From Burkholderia sp. Ac-20379 (GTDB taxonomy: Bacteria > Pseudomonadota > Gammaproteobacteria > Burkholderiales > Burkholderiaceae): a stretch of DNA of 56,298 nt. The notes beneath the pieces are model-generated. The model saw only the letters and a list, made by a program, of their open reading frames with translations. It ran no database searches and had not been told where the DNA came from. The stretch lies in contig NZ_JAAGPF010000007.1 in the NCBI RefSeq assembly GCF_017104645.1, forward strand, positions 1-56,298, written 5' to 3'. Numbering within the stretch: position 1 is the stretch's first letter; each line of letters begins with the position of its first letter. This document shows, piece by piece, positions 47,002 through 56,298 of this stretch. The translations under genes were made by a program, and so were the position numbers.

Positions 47002-47042
47002 GGCGCGGATTTTCCTTTAGAATCCGCGTCTTGTCTTTTTTC
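47002..47042 (+). terminator. Intrinsic terminator/attenuator between rpoA and rplQ
   Basis: A 10-bp stem (47002-47011 with 47021-47030, one wobble), a nine-base loop, then TTGTCTTTTTTC. It is placed inside the classic rpoA-rplQ pair, so some polymerases must read through or rplQ must have its own promoter. Confidence 0.7.
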
Positions 47043-47110
47043 TACCGGCCCGTGCGCCCCTGAGGCGCGATAGAAGAGCTGGATCAAAACTTCGAAACAA
47101 GGAAAGTAAA

Positions 47111-47503
47111 ATGCGTCACCGTCATGGTCTGCGGAAACTGAACCGCACGAGCAGCCACCGTCTGGCAATGCTCCGTAACATGTCCAACTCGCTGATCGAG
47201 CACGAAGTCATCAAGACGACGCTGCCGAAGGCCAAGGAACTCCGCAAGGTTGTCGAGCCCCTCATCACGCTGGGCAAGAAGCCGTCGCTGGCAAACCGTC
47301 GTCTTGCGTTCAACCGCCTGCGCGATCGTGACTCGGTCACGAAGCTGTTCGACGTGCTGGGCCCGCGCTTCGCGAACCGCCCGGGCGGCTACCTGCGTAT
47401 CCTGAAGTTCGGCTTCCGCGTTGGCGATAACGCGCCGATGGCACTGGTCGAACTGCTCGACCGTCCGGAAGTTTCGGAAGAGAACGTGCAGGAAGCGGAA
47501 TAA
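47111..47503 (+). CDS. rplQ: 50S ribosomal protein L17
   Basis: A 130-aa tunnel-exit-side protein. [20 protein letters not shown] and the [27 protein letters not shown] helix are conserved. It is the last gene of the ribosomal supercluster, ended by a strong terminator. Confidence 0.97.
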   Translation: MRHRHGLRKLNRTSSHRLAMLRNMSNSLIEHEVIKTTLPKAKELRKVVEPLITLGKKPSLANRRLAFNRLRDRDSVTKLFDVLGPRFANRPGGYLRILKFGFRVGDNAPMALVELLDRPEVSEENVQEAE

Positions 47504-47521
47504 GCTTTACCCGCTGTCCAG

Positions 47522-47550
47522 AAAAAGCCAGGCCGATGCCTGGCTTTTTT
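47522..47550 (+). terminator. rplQ intrinsic terminator
   Basis: A perfect 12-bp stem (47522-47533 with 47538-47549) with a CGAT loop and six T residues. It closes the S10-spc-alpha supercluster. Confidence 0.93.
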
Positions 47551-47647
47551 GTTGCCCGGCGCTTTGTAAGCCGCGCCGGGCGCGCAGCACGCAATGCCGG
47601 GGCCTGCGTTAGGATATGGCGTTTTGCGAATGCCGCAGGAGACGTCG

Positions 47648-47974
47648 ATGGTGATCGTTCTGATGATGACGACCGTGCCCGATGAGGCGACGGCCCGCTC
47701 GCTCGCCGACGGCGCGCTGGGCGGCCGGCTCGCGGCGTGCGTGTCGGAACTCGGCACGATCCGCTCGAGTTACCACTGGCAGGGCAAGATCGAATCCGCG
47801 GAGGAGATCCAGTTGTTGTTCAAGACGAGCGCCCAGCGCGCGCTCGAGCTCGAACGCTTCATCGCGTCCCATCACCCGTACGAGACGCCCGAAATCGTCT
47901 CGTGGCAGGCCACCGCATCCGACGCCTACGGCGCTTGGGTGGCCGCCGAAACTCAACGCCTGTTCCATGTCTGA
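47648..47974 (+). CDS. cutA: Divalent-cation tolerance protein CutA
   Basis: A 108-aa trimeric PII-like fold protein linked to copper and divalent-metal tolerance; its exact role is unsettled. It has LAACVSELGTIRSSYHWQGKI (29-49) and HHPYETPEIV (75-84), the family signatures. The ATG at 47648, with CAGGAGA upstream, gives the family length; upstream in-frame starts are unlikely. It overlaps dsbD by eight bases, so the two are co-translated. Confidence 0.94.
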   Translation: MVIVLMMTTVPDEATARSLADGALGGRLAACVSELGTIRSSYHWQGKIESAEEIQLLFKTSAQRALELERFIASHHPYETPEIVSWQATASDAYGAWVAAETQRLFHV

Positions 47975-49895
47975 TCGTCCATTGAAGGCTGCCGGCTGGC
48001 GGTTTCTGCTCGCCGGGTTTGTTCTGTTTGCCGCGCTGTTCGGCCTGTCGTCGGCCGCGCGCGCCGATGCCGATTTCCTCGATCCGTCGGTTGCGTTCCG
48101 CTTCGGTTCGAGCGAGGCGCCGGGGCAGGTCGATCTGCATTTCAAGATCGCGGACGGCTACTACATGTACCGCGAGCGCTTCGTGTTCGCCGTGAAGAGC
48201 GGCAACGCGACGCTCGGCGACGCGCAGATGCCGGCCGGGCACGTGAAGTACGACGAGACGTTCGCCAAGAACGTCGAGACCTATCGCGGCGACCTGGTCA
48301 TCCATCTGCCGGTGACGAAGGCGTCGGGACCGTTCGACCTGTCGGTGACGTCGCAGGGATGTGCCGATGGCGGCATTTGCTACCCGCCCGCCGAGCATGT
48401 CGTGCACGTCGACGGTGCGGCGCTGACGGCGGCGGCATCGCCCGCCCCGGCCGCGCCATCGACGGCCGCGCAATCTTCCGCGGTGCCGCCCTCGTCGGCG
48501 CCTGCGGCCGCATCGGCGCCGGTTAGCGCGGCGCCCGCCGTTGCAACCGACGGCAGTTGGTACGAACGCGTGACAAGCGCCGACTACGCGCAGTCGCTGC
48601 TGGAAGGCCACGGCTTCGTGACGATCGTCGCGCTGTTCTTCGTCGCCGGCATGGTGCTGAGCCTGTTGCCCTGCTCCTACCCGATGATCCCGATCCTTTC
48701 CGCGATCATCATCGGCGAGGGCACGCAGGCCACGCGCACGCGCAGCTTCCTGCTGTCGCTGACCTACGTGGTCGGGATGGCGCTGGTCTATACGGTGCTC
48801 GGGATTGCCGCGGCGCTGGTCGGACAGAGCCTTGGCGCCTGGCTGCAGAACCCGTGGATGCTCGGCGCGTTCGGCCTGCTGCTGACCGTGTTCGCGTTGA
48901 CGCTGATCGGCGGCATCGACATCTCGCTGCCGCAGCGCTGGCAGGATGGCGCCGCGCAAGCGTCGAGCCGCCGCTCGGGCGGCCGCTTCCTGGCCGTGGC
49001 GACGATGGGGGCGCTGTCGGCGCTGGTGGTGGGCGCATGCATGACGGCGCCGCTGTTCGCCGTGCTCGCATTCATCGCGCATACCGGCAACGCGTTGCTC
49101 GGCGGCGCCGCGCTGTTCGCGATGGGGCTCGGCCTCGGCGTGCCGCTGTTGATCATCGGCTTGGGTGCCGGCACGCTGCTGCCGCGCGCGGGCGCCTGGA
49201 TGGACGGCGTGAAGGTGTTCTTCGGCGTGGTGCTGCTCGCGGCCGCGCTCTGGATCGTCTGGCCGGTGCTCGGCGCGTCGCTGCAGATCGGCCTGGCCGC
49301 GCTCTGGCTGCTGATCGCCGCCGCGGCCACCGGCTTGTTCACGCCGGCCGCCGGCGGCACGTCGATCTGGCGTCGCCTCGGCCGCGGCGTGGGCGCGGCG
49401 TTCGCGATCTGGGCGGCGTTGCTGCTGGTGGGTCTGGCCGCCGGTTCGACCGATCCGCTGCGTCCGTTGTCGGTGTTTGCATCGCGAGGCGGTGCAGCCG
49501 GTGCGCCAGGCGCGGCGGCAGCGGCCGCGCACGAAGGCCCGGTGTTCGCGCCGGTACGCTCCAGCGCGGAACTGGATCAGGTGATCAAGACCGCCGGCCG
49601 CCCCGTGATGCTCGATTTCTATGCCGACTGGTGCGTGTCGTGCAAGGAGATGGAGCATCTCACCTTCACCGATCCGCGCGTGCAGGCGCGTCTGGCGCAA
49701 CTGCAACTGGTGCGCGCCGACGTCACGGCGAACAACGCCGACGATCAGGCGCTGCTGAAGCGTTTCGGCCTGTTCGGGCCGCCGGGCATCATCGTGTTCG
49801 GCGCCGACGGACACGAACTGGGGCGCGTGGTCGGCTATCAGGCGGCCGATCGCTTCTTGCGCAGCCTCGATCGCGCGGGCGCGCCGGCGGCCTGA
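47967..49895 (+). CDS. dsbD: Thiol:disulfide interchange protein DsbD
   Basis: A 642-aa inner-membrane electron conduit that passes reducing power from cytoplasmic thioredoxin to periplasmic partners, including those that keep apocytochrome c reduced. It has a signal peptide (about 1-33) and an alpha domain with C132 and C138 (GCADGGIC). An Ala/Pro-rich linker (about 155-185) leads to the transmembrane domain with C236 (LPCSYP) and C358 (GACMTAP). The C-terminal thioredoxin domain carries C556-V-S-C559. It overlaps cutA and is close to the cytochrome c maturation genes. Confidence 0.96.
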   Translation: MSDRPLKAAGWRFLLAGFVLFAALFGLSSAARADADFLDPSVAFRFGSSEAPGQVDLHFKIADGYYMYRERFVFAVKSGNATLGDAQMPAGHVKYDETFAKNVETYRGDLVIHLPVTKASGPFDLSVTSQGCADGGICYPPAEHVVHVDGAALTAAASPAPAAPSTAAQSSAVPPSSAPAAASAPVSAAPAVATDGSWYERVTSADYAQSLLEGHGFVTIVALFFVAGMVLSLLPCSYPMIPILSAIIIGEGTQATRTRSFLLSLTYVVGMALVYTVLGIAAALVGQSLGAWLQNPWMLGAFGLLLTVFALTLIGGIDISLPQRWQDGAAQASSRRSGGRFLAVATMGALSALVVGACMTAPLFAVLAFIAHTGNALLGGAALFAMGLGLGVPLLIIGLGAGTLLPRAGAWMDGVKVFFGVVLLAAALWIVWPVLGASLQIGLAALWLLIAAAATGLFTPAAGGTSIWRRLGRGVGAAFAIWAALLLVGLAAGSTDPLRPLSVFASRGGAAGAPGAAAAAAHEGPVFAPVRSSAELDQVIKTAGRPVMLDFYADWCVSCKEMEHLTFTDPRVQARLAQLQLVRADVTANNADDQALLKRFGLFGPPGIIVFGADGHELGRVVGYQAADRFLRSLDRAGAPAA

Positions 49896-49925
49896 GCGTC
49901 AAGGTTCGCTCCAGAACATCCGCAT

Positions 49926-49966
49926 AAAAAAACGGCGAAGCGTGTCGAGCGCTTCGCCGTTTTTGC
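49926..49966. terminator. Bidirectional terminator between dsbD and hemB
   Basis: A 15-bp stem (49928-49942 with 49950-49964) and a seven-base loop, with an A-run on the left and T-run on the right, can stop transcripts from both sides. It serves the convergent dsbD and hemB genes. Confidence 0.9.
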
Positions 49967-49997
49967 ATTCCGCAGCGCGCCGTCCGGCACGCGGGGC

Positions 49998-51029
<1,032 letters not shown>

Positions 51030-51078
51030 TTACGGCAGCCTTCGGTGAAATTTCGAGACAATGGTATATGATAGCGAT

Positions 51079-51185
51079 CGAGTTCCGCGCCAAGCGCGGC
51101 GCTCCCCGCTTCTCCTCCCTGAGCGGGTGCCTGTCGTAGTTCGATTAGGCTGTTTGACCCGCCGTTTCACGGCGGGTTTTTTTAT
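51079..51185 (+). ncRNA. Candidate small RNA between hemB and engB
   Basis: A plus-strand terminator (51157-51183) stands between two minus-strand genes, with no plus-strand gene upstream since dsbD, which has its own terminator. A candidate promoter GTGAAA (51045-51050), 16 bp, TATGAT (51067-51072) predicts a start near 51079 and a ~107-nt RNA. It would fold as stem CCGCGC/GCGCGG (51085-51099), then CCCGCT/AGCGGG (51105-51127) exposing the loop TCTCCTCCCTG, then the terminator. The loop is complementary to Shine-Dalgarno sequences, a common sRNA design. The ends are estimated and the family was not recognised. Confidence 0.55.
51157..51183 (+). terminator. Plus-strand intrinsic terminator of the candidate sRNA
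   Basis: A perfect 8-bp stem (51157-51164 with 51170-51177), TTTCA loop and seven T residues. It reads only on the plus strand; the minus side has no T-run, so it does not serve engB. Confidence 0.88.
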
Positions 51186-51240
51186 GCGCTAACCGACGGC
51201 AAGCCCCCGTTCGGGGCCGCGCCTGCTCGGCGCGGAGCGG

Positions 51241-51900
51241 TCATTCTGCTACAGCTGCGTCATTTTCGCCGGCGACCGACGGACGCAGCCAGCCTTCGAT
51301 CTGCGTGTGCGCGTCGTCGAGCCCCACGCGCTTGAGCGCCGAAAACAGTTGGCAGGTCAGCTCGCCTTCATAGCCGGCTTCGCGATAAGCCTTCAACTCG
51401 TTTTGCGTGCCGCGCAACGCCAGGATGCTTTCCTGGCGAGTCAATTTGTCGCATTTCGTCAGCAGCGTGTGGATCGGCTTGCCGGTCGGCGCGAACCACT
51501 CGATCATGCGGCGGTCCAGATCGGTCAGCGGCCGGCGCGAATCCATCATCAGGATCATGCCGCGCAATTGGGATCGGGTCTTCAAATAGGCGGACAGCAG
51601 GGCTTCCCAGTGCGCCTTGGCCGCATTGGGGACTTCCGCGTAGCCGTAGCCCGGCAGGTCGACCAGGTTCGCGACCGGTTCGGCTTCGGGGCCGACCGAG
51701 AAATAGTTGATGTGCTGCGTGCGGCCGGGCGTTTTCGACGCGAAGGCAAGCCGCTTCTGATTGCACAGGATATTGATCGCCGTCGATTTGCCCGCGTTGG
51801 ATCGGCCGGCGAACGCGATTTCCGGGATCACCGTGGGCGGCAGGTCGCGCAGATGATTGACGGTCGTATAGAAACGGGCTTGATGGAGCAGGAAGGCCAT
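51241..51900 (-). CDS. engB: Ribosome biogenesis GTP-binding protein EngB (YsxC/YihA)
   Basis: A 219-aa TRAFAC GTPase needed for late 50S assembly. G1 GRSNAGKST is at 32-40, the switch region has [13 protein letters not shown]3 DLPGYGYA is at 81-88 and G4 TKCD at 148-151. The C-terminus carries a short acidic/Ala tail. It is divergent from the cytochrome c4 gene. Confidence 0.97.
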   Translation of the reverse strand: MAFLLHQARFYTTVNHLRDLPPTVIPEIAFAGRSNAGKSTAINILCNQKRLAFASKTPGRTQHINYFSVGPEAEPVANLVDLPGYGYAEVPNAAKAHWEALLSAYLKTRSQLRGMILMMDSRRPLTDLDRRMIEWFAPTGKPIHTLLTKCDKLTRQESILALRGTQNELKAYREAGYEGELTCQLFSALKRVGLDDAHTQIEGWLRPSVAGENDAAVAE

Positions 51901-52027
51901 GAGAGCGGACGGAGCGAGGGTGCGCGGGGCGCGCGTGAAGGCGGGATGCCCCGCAATGATCCGCTCGGTTGGATACGCGGAAATCCGCGCAATAACCCTG
52001 ATAGCCGGAACGGGGCTTTGAATACCA

Positions 52028-52039
52028 TATTGTACAATA
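52028..52039. promoter_or_regulatory. AT-rich palindrome in the engB/cytochrome c4 divergent region
   Basis: TATTGTACAATA is a perfect 12-bp dyad and holds TACAAT, a -10-like hexamer, on both strands. It could place two back-to-back promoters or be an operator. No convincing -35 was found on either side. Confidence 0.4.
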
Positions 52040-52148
52040 CGGCGGTTTTCGCGAAGCCCTGCGGGCGGGTTGCAGGGGCTTTGTGCTGTAGACTGGCTAC
52101 CGTCGTTTGCAAAACTCGAATTCCCACAAGACGAAACAGGGTGTGCGA

Positions 52149-52796
52149 ATGAATCGACTGTGCAAGTCTCTGATCACGCTTCAGGTTGCGGCAGGGTTCA
52201 CGGGTTTCGCGACACTGGCGCATGCGGCGGATCCGGCCAAGCCGGATCTCGAGCGGGGCAAGGCGATCGCCACGGCGGTTTGCGCATCGTGCCACGGTGC
52301 GGACGGCAACAGCGCGACGGCGGCGTTTCCCAAGCTGGCCGGCCAGCATCCCGAATATCTGCTCAAGCAACTGCACGATTTCAAGACGCAGCCGGGCGCG
52401 AAGGCGCCGGCGCGCAGCAGTGCCGTGATGGCCGGTTTTGCCGGCGCGCTGAGCGAGGCGGATGCGCGCAACGTGGCCGCCTATTACGGGGCGCAAACGG
52501 CGAAGCCGGGCGTCGCGCGCAGCGCGGCCACGGTCGCGCTGGGGCAGAAGATCTACCGTGGCGGGATCGCCGAGAAGGGCGTGCCGGCGTGTGCCAGCTG
52601 TCACGGCCCGACCGGGCAGGGCATCCCGGTGCAGTATCCGCGCCTGTCGGGGCAGTGGGCCGATTACACGGTCGCGCAGCTCACGGCGTTCCAGCAGGGC
52701 GCACGCAACAACAACGAGCCGATGCATCAGATCGCATCGCGCCTGTCGGACAGCGAAGTGAAGGCAGTGGCCGATTACGTGGCCGGCCTGCACTGA
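52149..52796 (+). CDS. Diheme cytochrome c4-type protein
   Basis: A 215-aa exported electron carrier that typically feeds terminal oxidases. The signal peptide ends AHA at about 26. Two heme sites are present: C45-A-S-C48-H49 and C148-A-S-C151-H152. M94 and M192 are likely axial ligands. The two halves are homologous, as in c4 proteins. The ATG at 52149 is preferred because it starts the signal peptide; an upstream in-frame ATG at 52107 would add 14 residues. It is followed by resB and ccsB, which would mature it. Confidence 0.93.
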   Translation: MNRLCKSLITLQVAAGFTGFATLAHAADPAKPDLERGKAIATAVCASCHGADGNSATAAFPKLAGQHPEYLLKQLHDFKTQPGAKAPARSSAVMAGFAGALSEADARNVAAYYGAQTAKPGVARSAATVALGQKIYRGGIAEKGVPACASCHGPTGQGIPVQYPRLSGQWADYTVAQLTAFQQGARNNNEPMHQIASRLSDSEVKAVADYVAGLH

Positions 52797-52856
52797 GCGC
52801 GCCGGGCAACGAATGAACCGCCTGTCATCGCGGGTGACGGGCGCAAGAACGAAAAG

Positions 52857-52901
52857 AAAGGGTGGGGCGCTTGCCGGCAGGTATGCGCCTTGCCCTTTTT
52901 T
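52857..52901 (+). terminator. Terminator after the cytochrome c4 gene
   Basis: A 14-bp stem (52857-52870 with 52885-52898, three wobbles) and a 14-base loop lead into TTTTTT. It probably limits cytochrome read-through into resB, 20 bases downstream. Confidence 0.7.
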
Positions 52902-52920
52902 GTTGTCAGTCGGAGTGTGA

Positions 52921-55101
52921 ATGAGCGTTACCACGTCGGGAATCGAGACGAAAACGCGCCGCGGCGCGCTGAACACCGCGATCGAGCTGATCAGTTCGAT
53001 GCGCTTCGCGATCGCGCTGCTCGTCGTATTGGCGATCGCGAGCATCATCGGCACCGTCCTCACGCAGGACGATCCCTACCCGAACTACGTGAACCAGTTC
53101 GGCCCGTTCTGGGCCGACATCTTCCGCGCGATCGGCCTGTACACGGTCTACAGCGCCTGGTGGTTCATGCTGATCCTGCTGTTCCTGGTGGTGTCGCTGT
53201 CGCTGTGCGTGTTCCGCAACGGCCCGAAGATGCTGGCCGACGTCCGCAGCTGGAAGGACAAGGTGCGCGAAGGCAGCCTGCGCGCGTTCCACCACAAGGC
53301 CGAATACACGGTCGAGGGCGATCGGGCCGGCGTGGCGGCGGCGCTGTCGGCGTTCGTGGCGAAGGGCGGCTACAAGCACGTCGTGCGCGAATCGGACGGC
53401 GCGACGCTGATCGCGGCCAAGCGCGGCGCGATGACCAAGTACGGCTACATCTCGGCCCACCTCGCGATCGTCGTGATCTGCATCGGCGGCCTGCTCGACA
53501 GCAACCTGCCGATCCACTTCCAGATGTGGCTGTTCGGCAAGTCGCCCGTCAACACCAGCGCCGCGATCAGCGAGATCGGGCCGGAACACCGGCTGTCGGC
53601 GTCGAACCCCACGTTCCGCGGTTATGCCTGGGTGCCCGAGGGGCAGTACGTGTCCACCGCGATCCTGAACCAGCCGAGCGGCTCGCTGATCCAGGATCTG
53701 CCGTTCTCGATCCAGCTCGACAAGTTCATCGTCGATTACTACTCGACCGGCATGCCGAAGCTGTTCGCGAGCGACATCGTCGTGATCGACCGCGCCACCG
53801 GCAAGCGGATCCCGGCGCGCGTCGAGGTCAACAAGCCGTTCACGTACAAGGGCGTGTCGATCTACCAGTCGAGCTTCCAGGACGGCGGCTCGCAGATGCA
53901 GATGACGGCGTTCCCGATGACGGGCGCGAGCGACAAGACATTCCCGGTGAACGGCGTGATCGGCAACGCCGCGCCGCTCGCCGGCCACGACGGCGACACG
54001 ATCGAATTCGCCGATTTTCGCGCGATCAACGTCGAGAACATCACCGATGCGAGCGGCAAGACCGACGTGCGCGGCGTGGGCGCATCGCATTCGCTGAAGG
54101 AAGCGTTCGACGAGCGGCTCGGCTCGGGCGCGAAAACCTCGAACCCGGTGAACCTGCACAACGTCGGCCCGTCGGTCCAGTACAAGGTGCGCGGCAAGGA
54201 CGGCCAGGCGCGCGAGTTCAACAACTACATGCTGCCGGTCGAGGTGGGCGGCGACCGGATGTTCCTGGCCGGCATGCGCCTGAGCCCGAACGATCCGTTC
54301 CGCTATCTGCGGATTCCGGCCGATGCCGACGATTCGATCGCCGAATGGATGCGGATTCGCGCCGCGCTGGAGGATCCGGCCGTGCGCACCGAGGCTGCCG
54401 CGCGCTTCGCGCAGGCGTCGCTGCCGAACGCCGACGCCGGCCTGCGCACGCGGCTCGACGACAGCGCATTGCGTGTCCTGACCCTGTTCGCCGGCGCCGA
54501 CGCGAGCGCGGGCCATCAGCCGGACGGCGCGCCGATGGGCGGCTTCCAGGCGGTGGCCGGCTTCATCGATCAATCGGTGCCGAAGGCCGAGCAGGAGAAG
54601 GCGGCCGGGCTGCTGCTGCGCATGCTGGAAGGCGCGATGTGGCAGGTCTGGGCGGTCGCGCGCGAACATGCGGGGCTGCAACCGGTCGCGCAATCGGCCG
54701 ATACGGCCCGTTTCGTGCAGAACGCCATCAATGCGCTGTCGGACAGCTTTCTGTACGGTGCGCCCGTGTATTTGCGGCTCGATTCATATAAGCAGGTGCA
54801 AGCTTCGGTATTCCAGTTGACACGCGCGCCTGGTAAAAATCTGGTGTATCTTGGCAGCCTGCTGCTGGTGTTCGGCATCTTCTCGATGTTCTACGTGCGC
54901 GAACGCCGGCTCTGGTTCTGGCTCAAGGATACGCAGGCGGGCGTGGGTGTCGTGATGGCGATGTCCACGGCTCGCAGGACCTTCGATTTCGAGAAGGAGT
55001 TCGCGCAGACGCGCGATGCGGCAGGCGCGGTGCTCGGCGCCGAGCCGCAAGCGGCAGCCCCGGCCGCGCGCGACGCCGATCTCCCCGACTCCCCACGGTA
55101 A
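52921..55101 (+). CDS. resB: Cytochrome c biogenesis protein ResB (System II, Ccs1-like)
   Basis: A 726-aa inner-membrane half of the System II heme-handling and ligation complex. Spans are seen near 27-47 (MRFAIALLVVLAIASIIGTVL), 76-98 (WWFMLILLFLVVSLSLCVF), 178-196, and one near the C-terminus (NLVYLGSLLLVFGIFSMFYV). A large periplasmic domain lies between the last two. GGAG precedes the ATG. It is followed four bases after its stop by ccsB, its obligate partner. Confidence 0.95.
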   Translation: MSVTTSGIETKTRRGALNTAIELISSMRFAIALLVVLAIASIIGTVLTQDDPYPNYVNQFGPFWADIFRAIGLYTVYSAWWFMLILLFLVVSLSLCVFRNGPKMLADVRSWKDKVREGSLRAFHHKAEYTVEGDRAGVAAALSAFVAKGGYKHVVRESDGATLIAAKRGAMTKYGYISAHLAIVVICIGGLLDSNLPIHFQMWLFGKSPVNTSAAISEIGPEHRLSASNPTFRGYAWVPEGQYVSTAILNQPSGSLIQDLPFSIQLDKFIVDYYSTGMPKLFASDIVVIDRATGKRIPARVEVNKPFTYKGVSIYQSSFQDGGSQMQMTAFPMTGASDKTFPVNGVIGNAAPLAGHDGDTIEFADFRAINVENITDASGKTDVRGVGASHSLKEAFDERLGSGAKTSNPVNLHNVGPSVQYKVRGKDGQAREFNNYMLPVEVGGDRMFLAGMRLSPNDPFRYLRIPADADDSIAEWMRIRAALEDPAVRTEAAARFAQASLPNADAGLRTRLDDSALRVLTLFAGADASAGHQPDGAPMGGFQAVAGFIDQSVPKAEQEKAAGLLLRMLEGAMWQVWAVAREHAGLQPVAQSADTARFVQNAINALSDSFLYGAPVYLRLDSYKQVQASVFQLTRAPGKNLVYLGSLLLVFGIFSMFYVRERRLWFWLKDTQAGVGVVMAMSTARRTFDFEKEFAQTRDAAGAVLGAEPQAAAPAARDADLPDSPR

Positions 55102-55105
55102 CGTC

Positions 55106-56298
55106 ATGGCTCTCACCCAGGCTTCTTCGTCCCCCACGCCGCGCGGCCGCGCCGATGCGTCGGCCCTGCCGCTGTTCGACGATCGCCCGTTCTGGCGCCG
55201 CCTGTCGCTGGTCGACTGGCTGTTCGCGCTGGCGATGGTCGCCGGTGCCGGTTTCGCCCTGGTGCACTATCAGGCGCACATGGATTACTACGATCAGGCC
55301 GTGATGACGGGCGCGACCGTCGCGCTGGTCGGGCTGGGCTGGCGCTGGAAGCCGGCACGGCTGCTGATGGCGCTGATCGCCTGCACCTCGCTGCTGTCGC
55401 TGCAGATCTATCACGGCGATCTGTCGCGCGCCGATTCGGCGTTCTTCCTCAAGTATTTCCTGTCGAGCCAGTCGGCGATCCTCTGGATGAGCGCGCTGTT
55501 CGTGTTCGCCACGGTGTTCTACTGGATCGGCCTGCTGAGCCGTTCGCCCACGGGCGCGGCGATCGGCCAGAAGATGACCTGGGCCGCCGTGCTGATGGGC
55601 TTCACGGGCCTGATGGTGCGTTGGTACGAGTCCTACCTGATCGGCGCGGACGTCGGCCATATCCCGGTGTCGAACCTCTACGAAGTGTTCGTGCTGTTCA
55701 GCCTGATCACGGCGCTGCTGTATCTGTATTACGAGGGCCATTACGGCACGCGCGCGCTCGGCGCGTTCGTGCTGCTCGTGATCAGCGCGGCCGTCGGCTT
55801 CCTGATGTGGTACTCGATCGCGCGCGATGCGCAGCAGATCCAGCCGCTCGTGCCCGCGCTGCAAAGCTGGTGGATGAAGATCCACGTGCCGGCGAACTTC
55901 ATCGGCTACGGCAGTTTCGCGCTGTCGGCGATGGTCAGCGTGGCCTACCTGCTGAAGGATCGCGGCGTGCTGGCCGATCGCCTGCCCACGCTCGAGGTGC
56001 TCGACGACGTGATGTACAAGTCGATCGCGGTGGGCTTCGCGTTCTTCACGATCGCCACCATCCTCGGCGCGCTGTGGGCCGCCGAAGCCTGGGGCGGCTA
56101 CTGGAGCTGGGATCCGAAGGAAACCTGGGCGCTGATCGTCTGGCTCAACTACGCGGCTTGGCTGCACATGCGTCTGATGAAGGGGCTGCGCGGCACCGTG
56201 GCGGCCTGGTGGGCGCTGACGGGTCTGCTCGTCACGACGTTCGCCTTCCTCGGCGTGAACATGTTCCTGTCGGGGCTGCACAGCTACGGCAAGCTGTA
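55106..56298 (+). CDS. ccsB: Cytochrome c biogenesis protein CcsB/CcsA (ResC-like), essentially complete
   Basis: A polytopic partner of ResB that presents heme at the periplasmic WWD motif for attachment to CXXCH apocytochromes. Here the motif reads WGGYWSWDPKETWALIVWL, about residues 331-349. Conserved His residues are in KIHVPANFIGYG and SGLHSYGKL. 397 codons are visible. The last two bases, TA, fit a TAA or TAG stop after KL, the expected C-terminus, so the gene is probably cut one base before its end. The name varies between ccsA, ccsB and resC by author. Confidence 0.94.
   Translation, partial: MALTQASSSPTPRGRADASALPLFDDRPFWRRLSLVDWLFALAMVAGAGFALVHYQAHMDYYDQAVMTGATVALVGLGWRWKPARLLMALIACTSLLSLQIYHGDLSRADSAFFLKYFLSSQSAILWMSALFVFATVFYWIGLLSRSPTGAAIGQKMTWAAVLMGFTGLMVRWYESYLIGADVGHIPVSNLYEVFVLFSLITALLYLYYEGHYGTRALGAFVLLVISAAVGFLMWYSIARDAQQIQPLVPALQSWWMKIHVPANFIGYGSFALSAMVSVAYLLKDRGVLADRLPTLEVLDDVMYKSIAVGFAFFTIATILGALWAAEAWGGYWSWDPKETWALIVWLNYAAWLHMRLMKGLRGTVAAWWALTGLLVTTFAFLGVNMFLSGLHSYGKL

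Noticed and set aside
51079-51185. 6S RNA or SRP RNA as the identity of the hemB-engB transcript
   Set aside because: It is too short and lacks the long rod with central bubble of 6S, and the conserved SRP tetraloop domain is absent.

Overview
The window is a chromosomal segment of a high-GC betaproteobacterium, almost certainly Burkholderia in the broad sense. The evidence is the ribosomal and RNA polymerase protein sequences, the MSLGL-type L3, the TTG-started SecY, the gene order, and a System II (ResB/CcsB) cytochrome c pathway. Species cannot be settled by eye. About half of the window is the main transcription/translation supercluster, coded in strongly biased high-expression codons. 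The rest is housekeeping heme/cytochrome genes and one accessory metabolic block.

Layout. 1-147: the 3' end of a 5S rRNA and its terminator, the tail of an rrn operon. 795-6007: a tRNA-Tyr/Gly/Thr-tuf-tRNA-Trp-secE-nusG-rplKAJL unit. 6026-14851: attenuator, a long RNase III-like hairpin, rpoB, rpoC and a terminator. 14908-25455: an accessory block of transport and catabolic genes bracketed by two paralogous LysR regulators (MHS transporter, M20 amidohydrolase, acetylpolyamine-amidohydrolase-like deacetylase; then porin, second MHS transporter, class II aldolase-like protein, GhrA-like dehydrogenase). 25569-28004: a small membrane-anchored protein of unknown function and recQ. 28102-32761: str operon (rpsL, rpsG, fusA, second tuf). 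32800-47503: S10, spc and alpha operons run together, from rpsJ to rplQ. 47648-56298: cutA, dsbD, hemB, engB, cytochrome c4, resB and ccsB, which together serve heme synthesis, periplasmic thiol reduction and cytochrome c maturation.

How it works together. The core half makes ribosomes, RNA polymerase, EF-Tu/EF-G and the Sec channel from a few promoters. It is punctuated by RNA hairpins (rplL-rpoB, rpsJ leader, rpoA-rplQ) and by internal promoters before rplC and rplN. The accessory block looks like an uptake-and-degradation system for small organic acids or N-acylated amines. Three of its promoters (MHS1, porin, MHS2) share a 30-bp element of the form ATTTkAC-N10-TGGC-N3-CGATAA. This contains the -35 and -10 hexamers but is also conserved inside the spacer, which points to one regulon.

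The best candidates for something undescribed are this common promoter element with its paired LysR/MHS modules, and a putative small RNA at about 51079-51185. That RNA lies between hemB and engB and has its own terminator and a hairpin loop reading UCUCCUCCCU, which is complementary to Shine-Dalgarno sequences. No CRISPR array, transposase, integrase or phage gene was seen.
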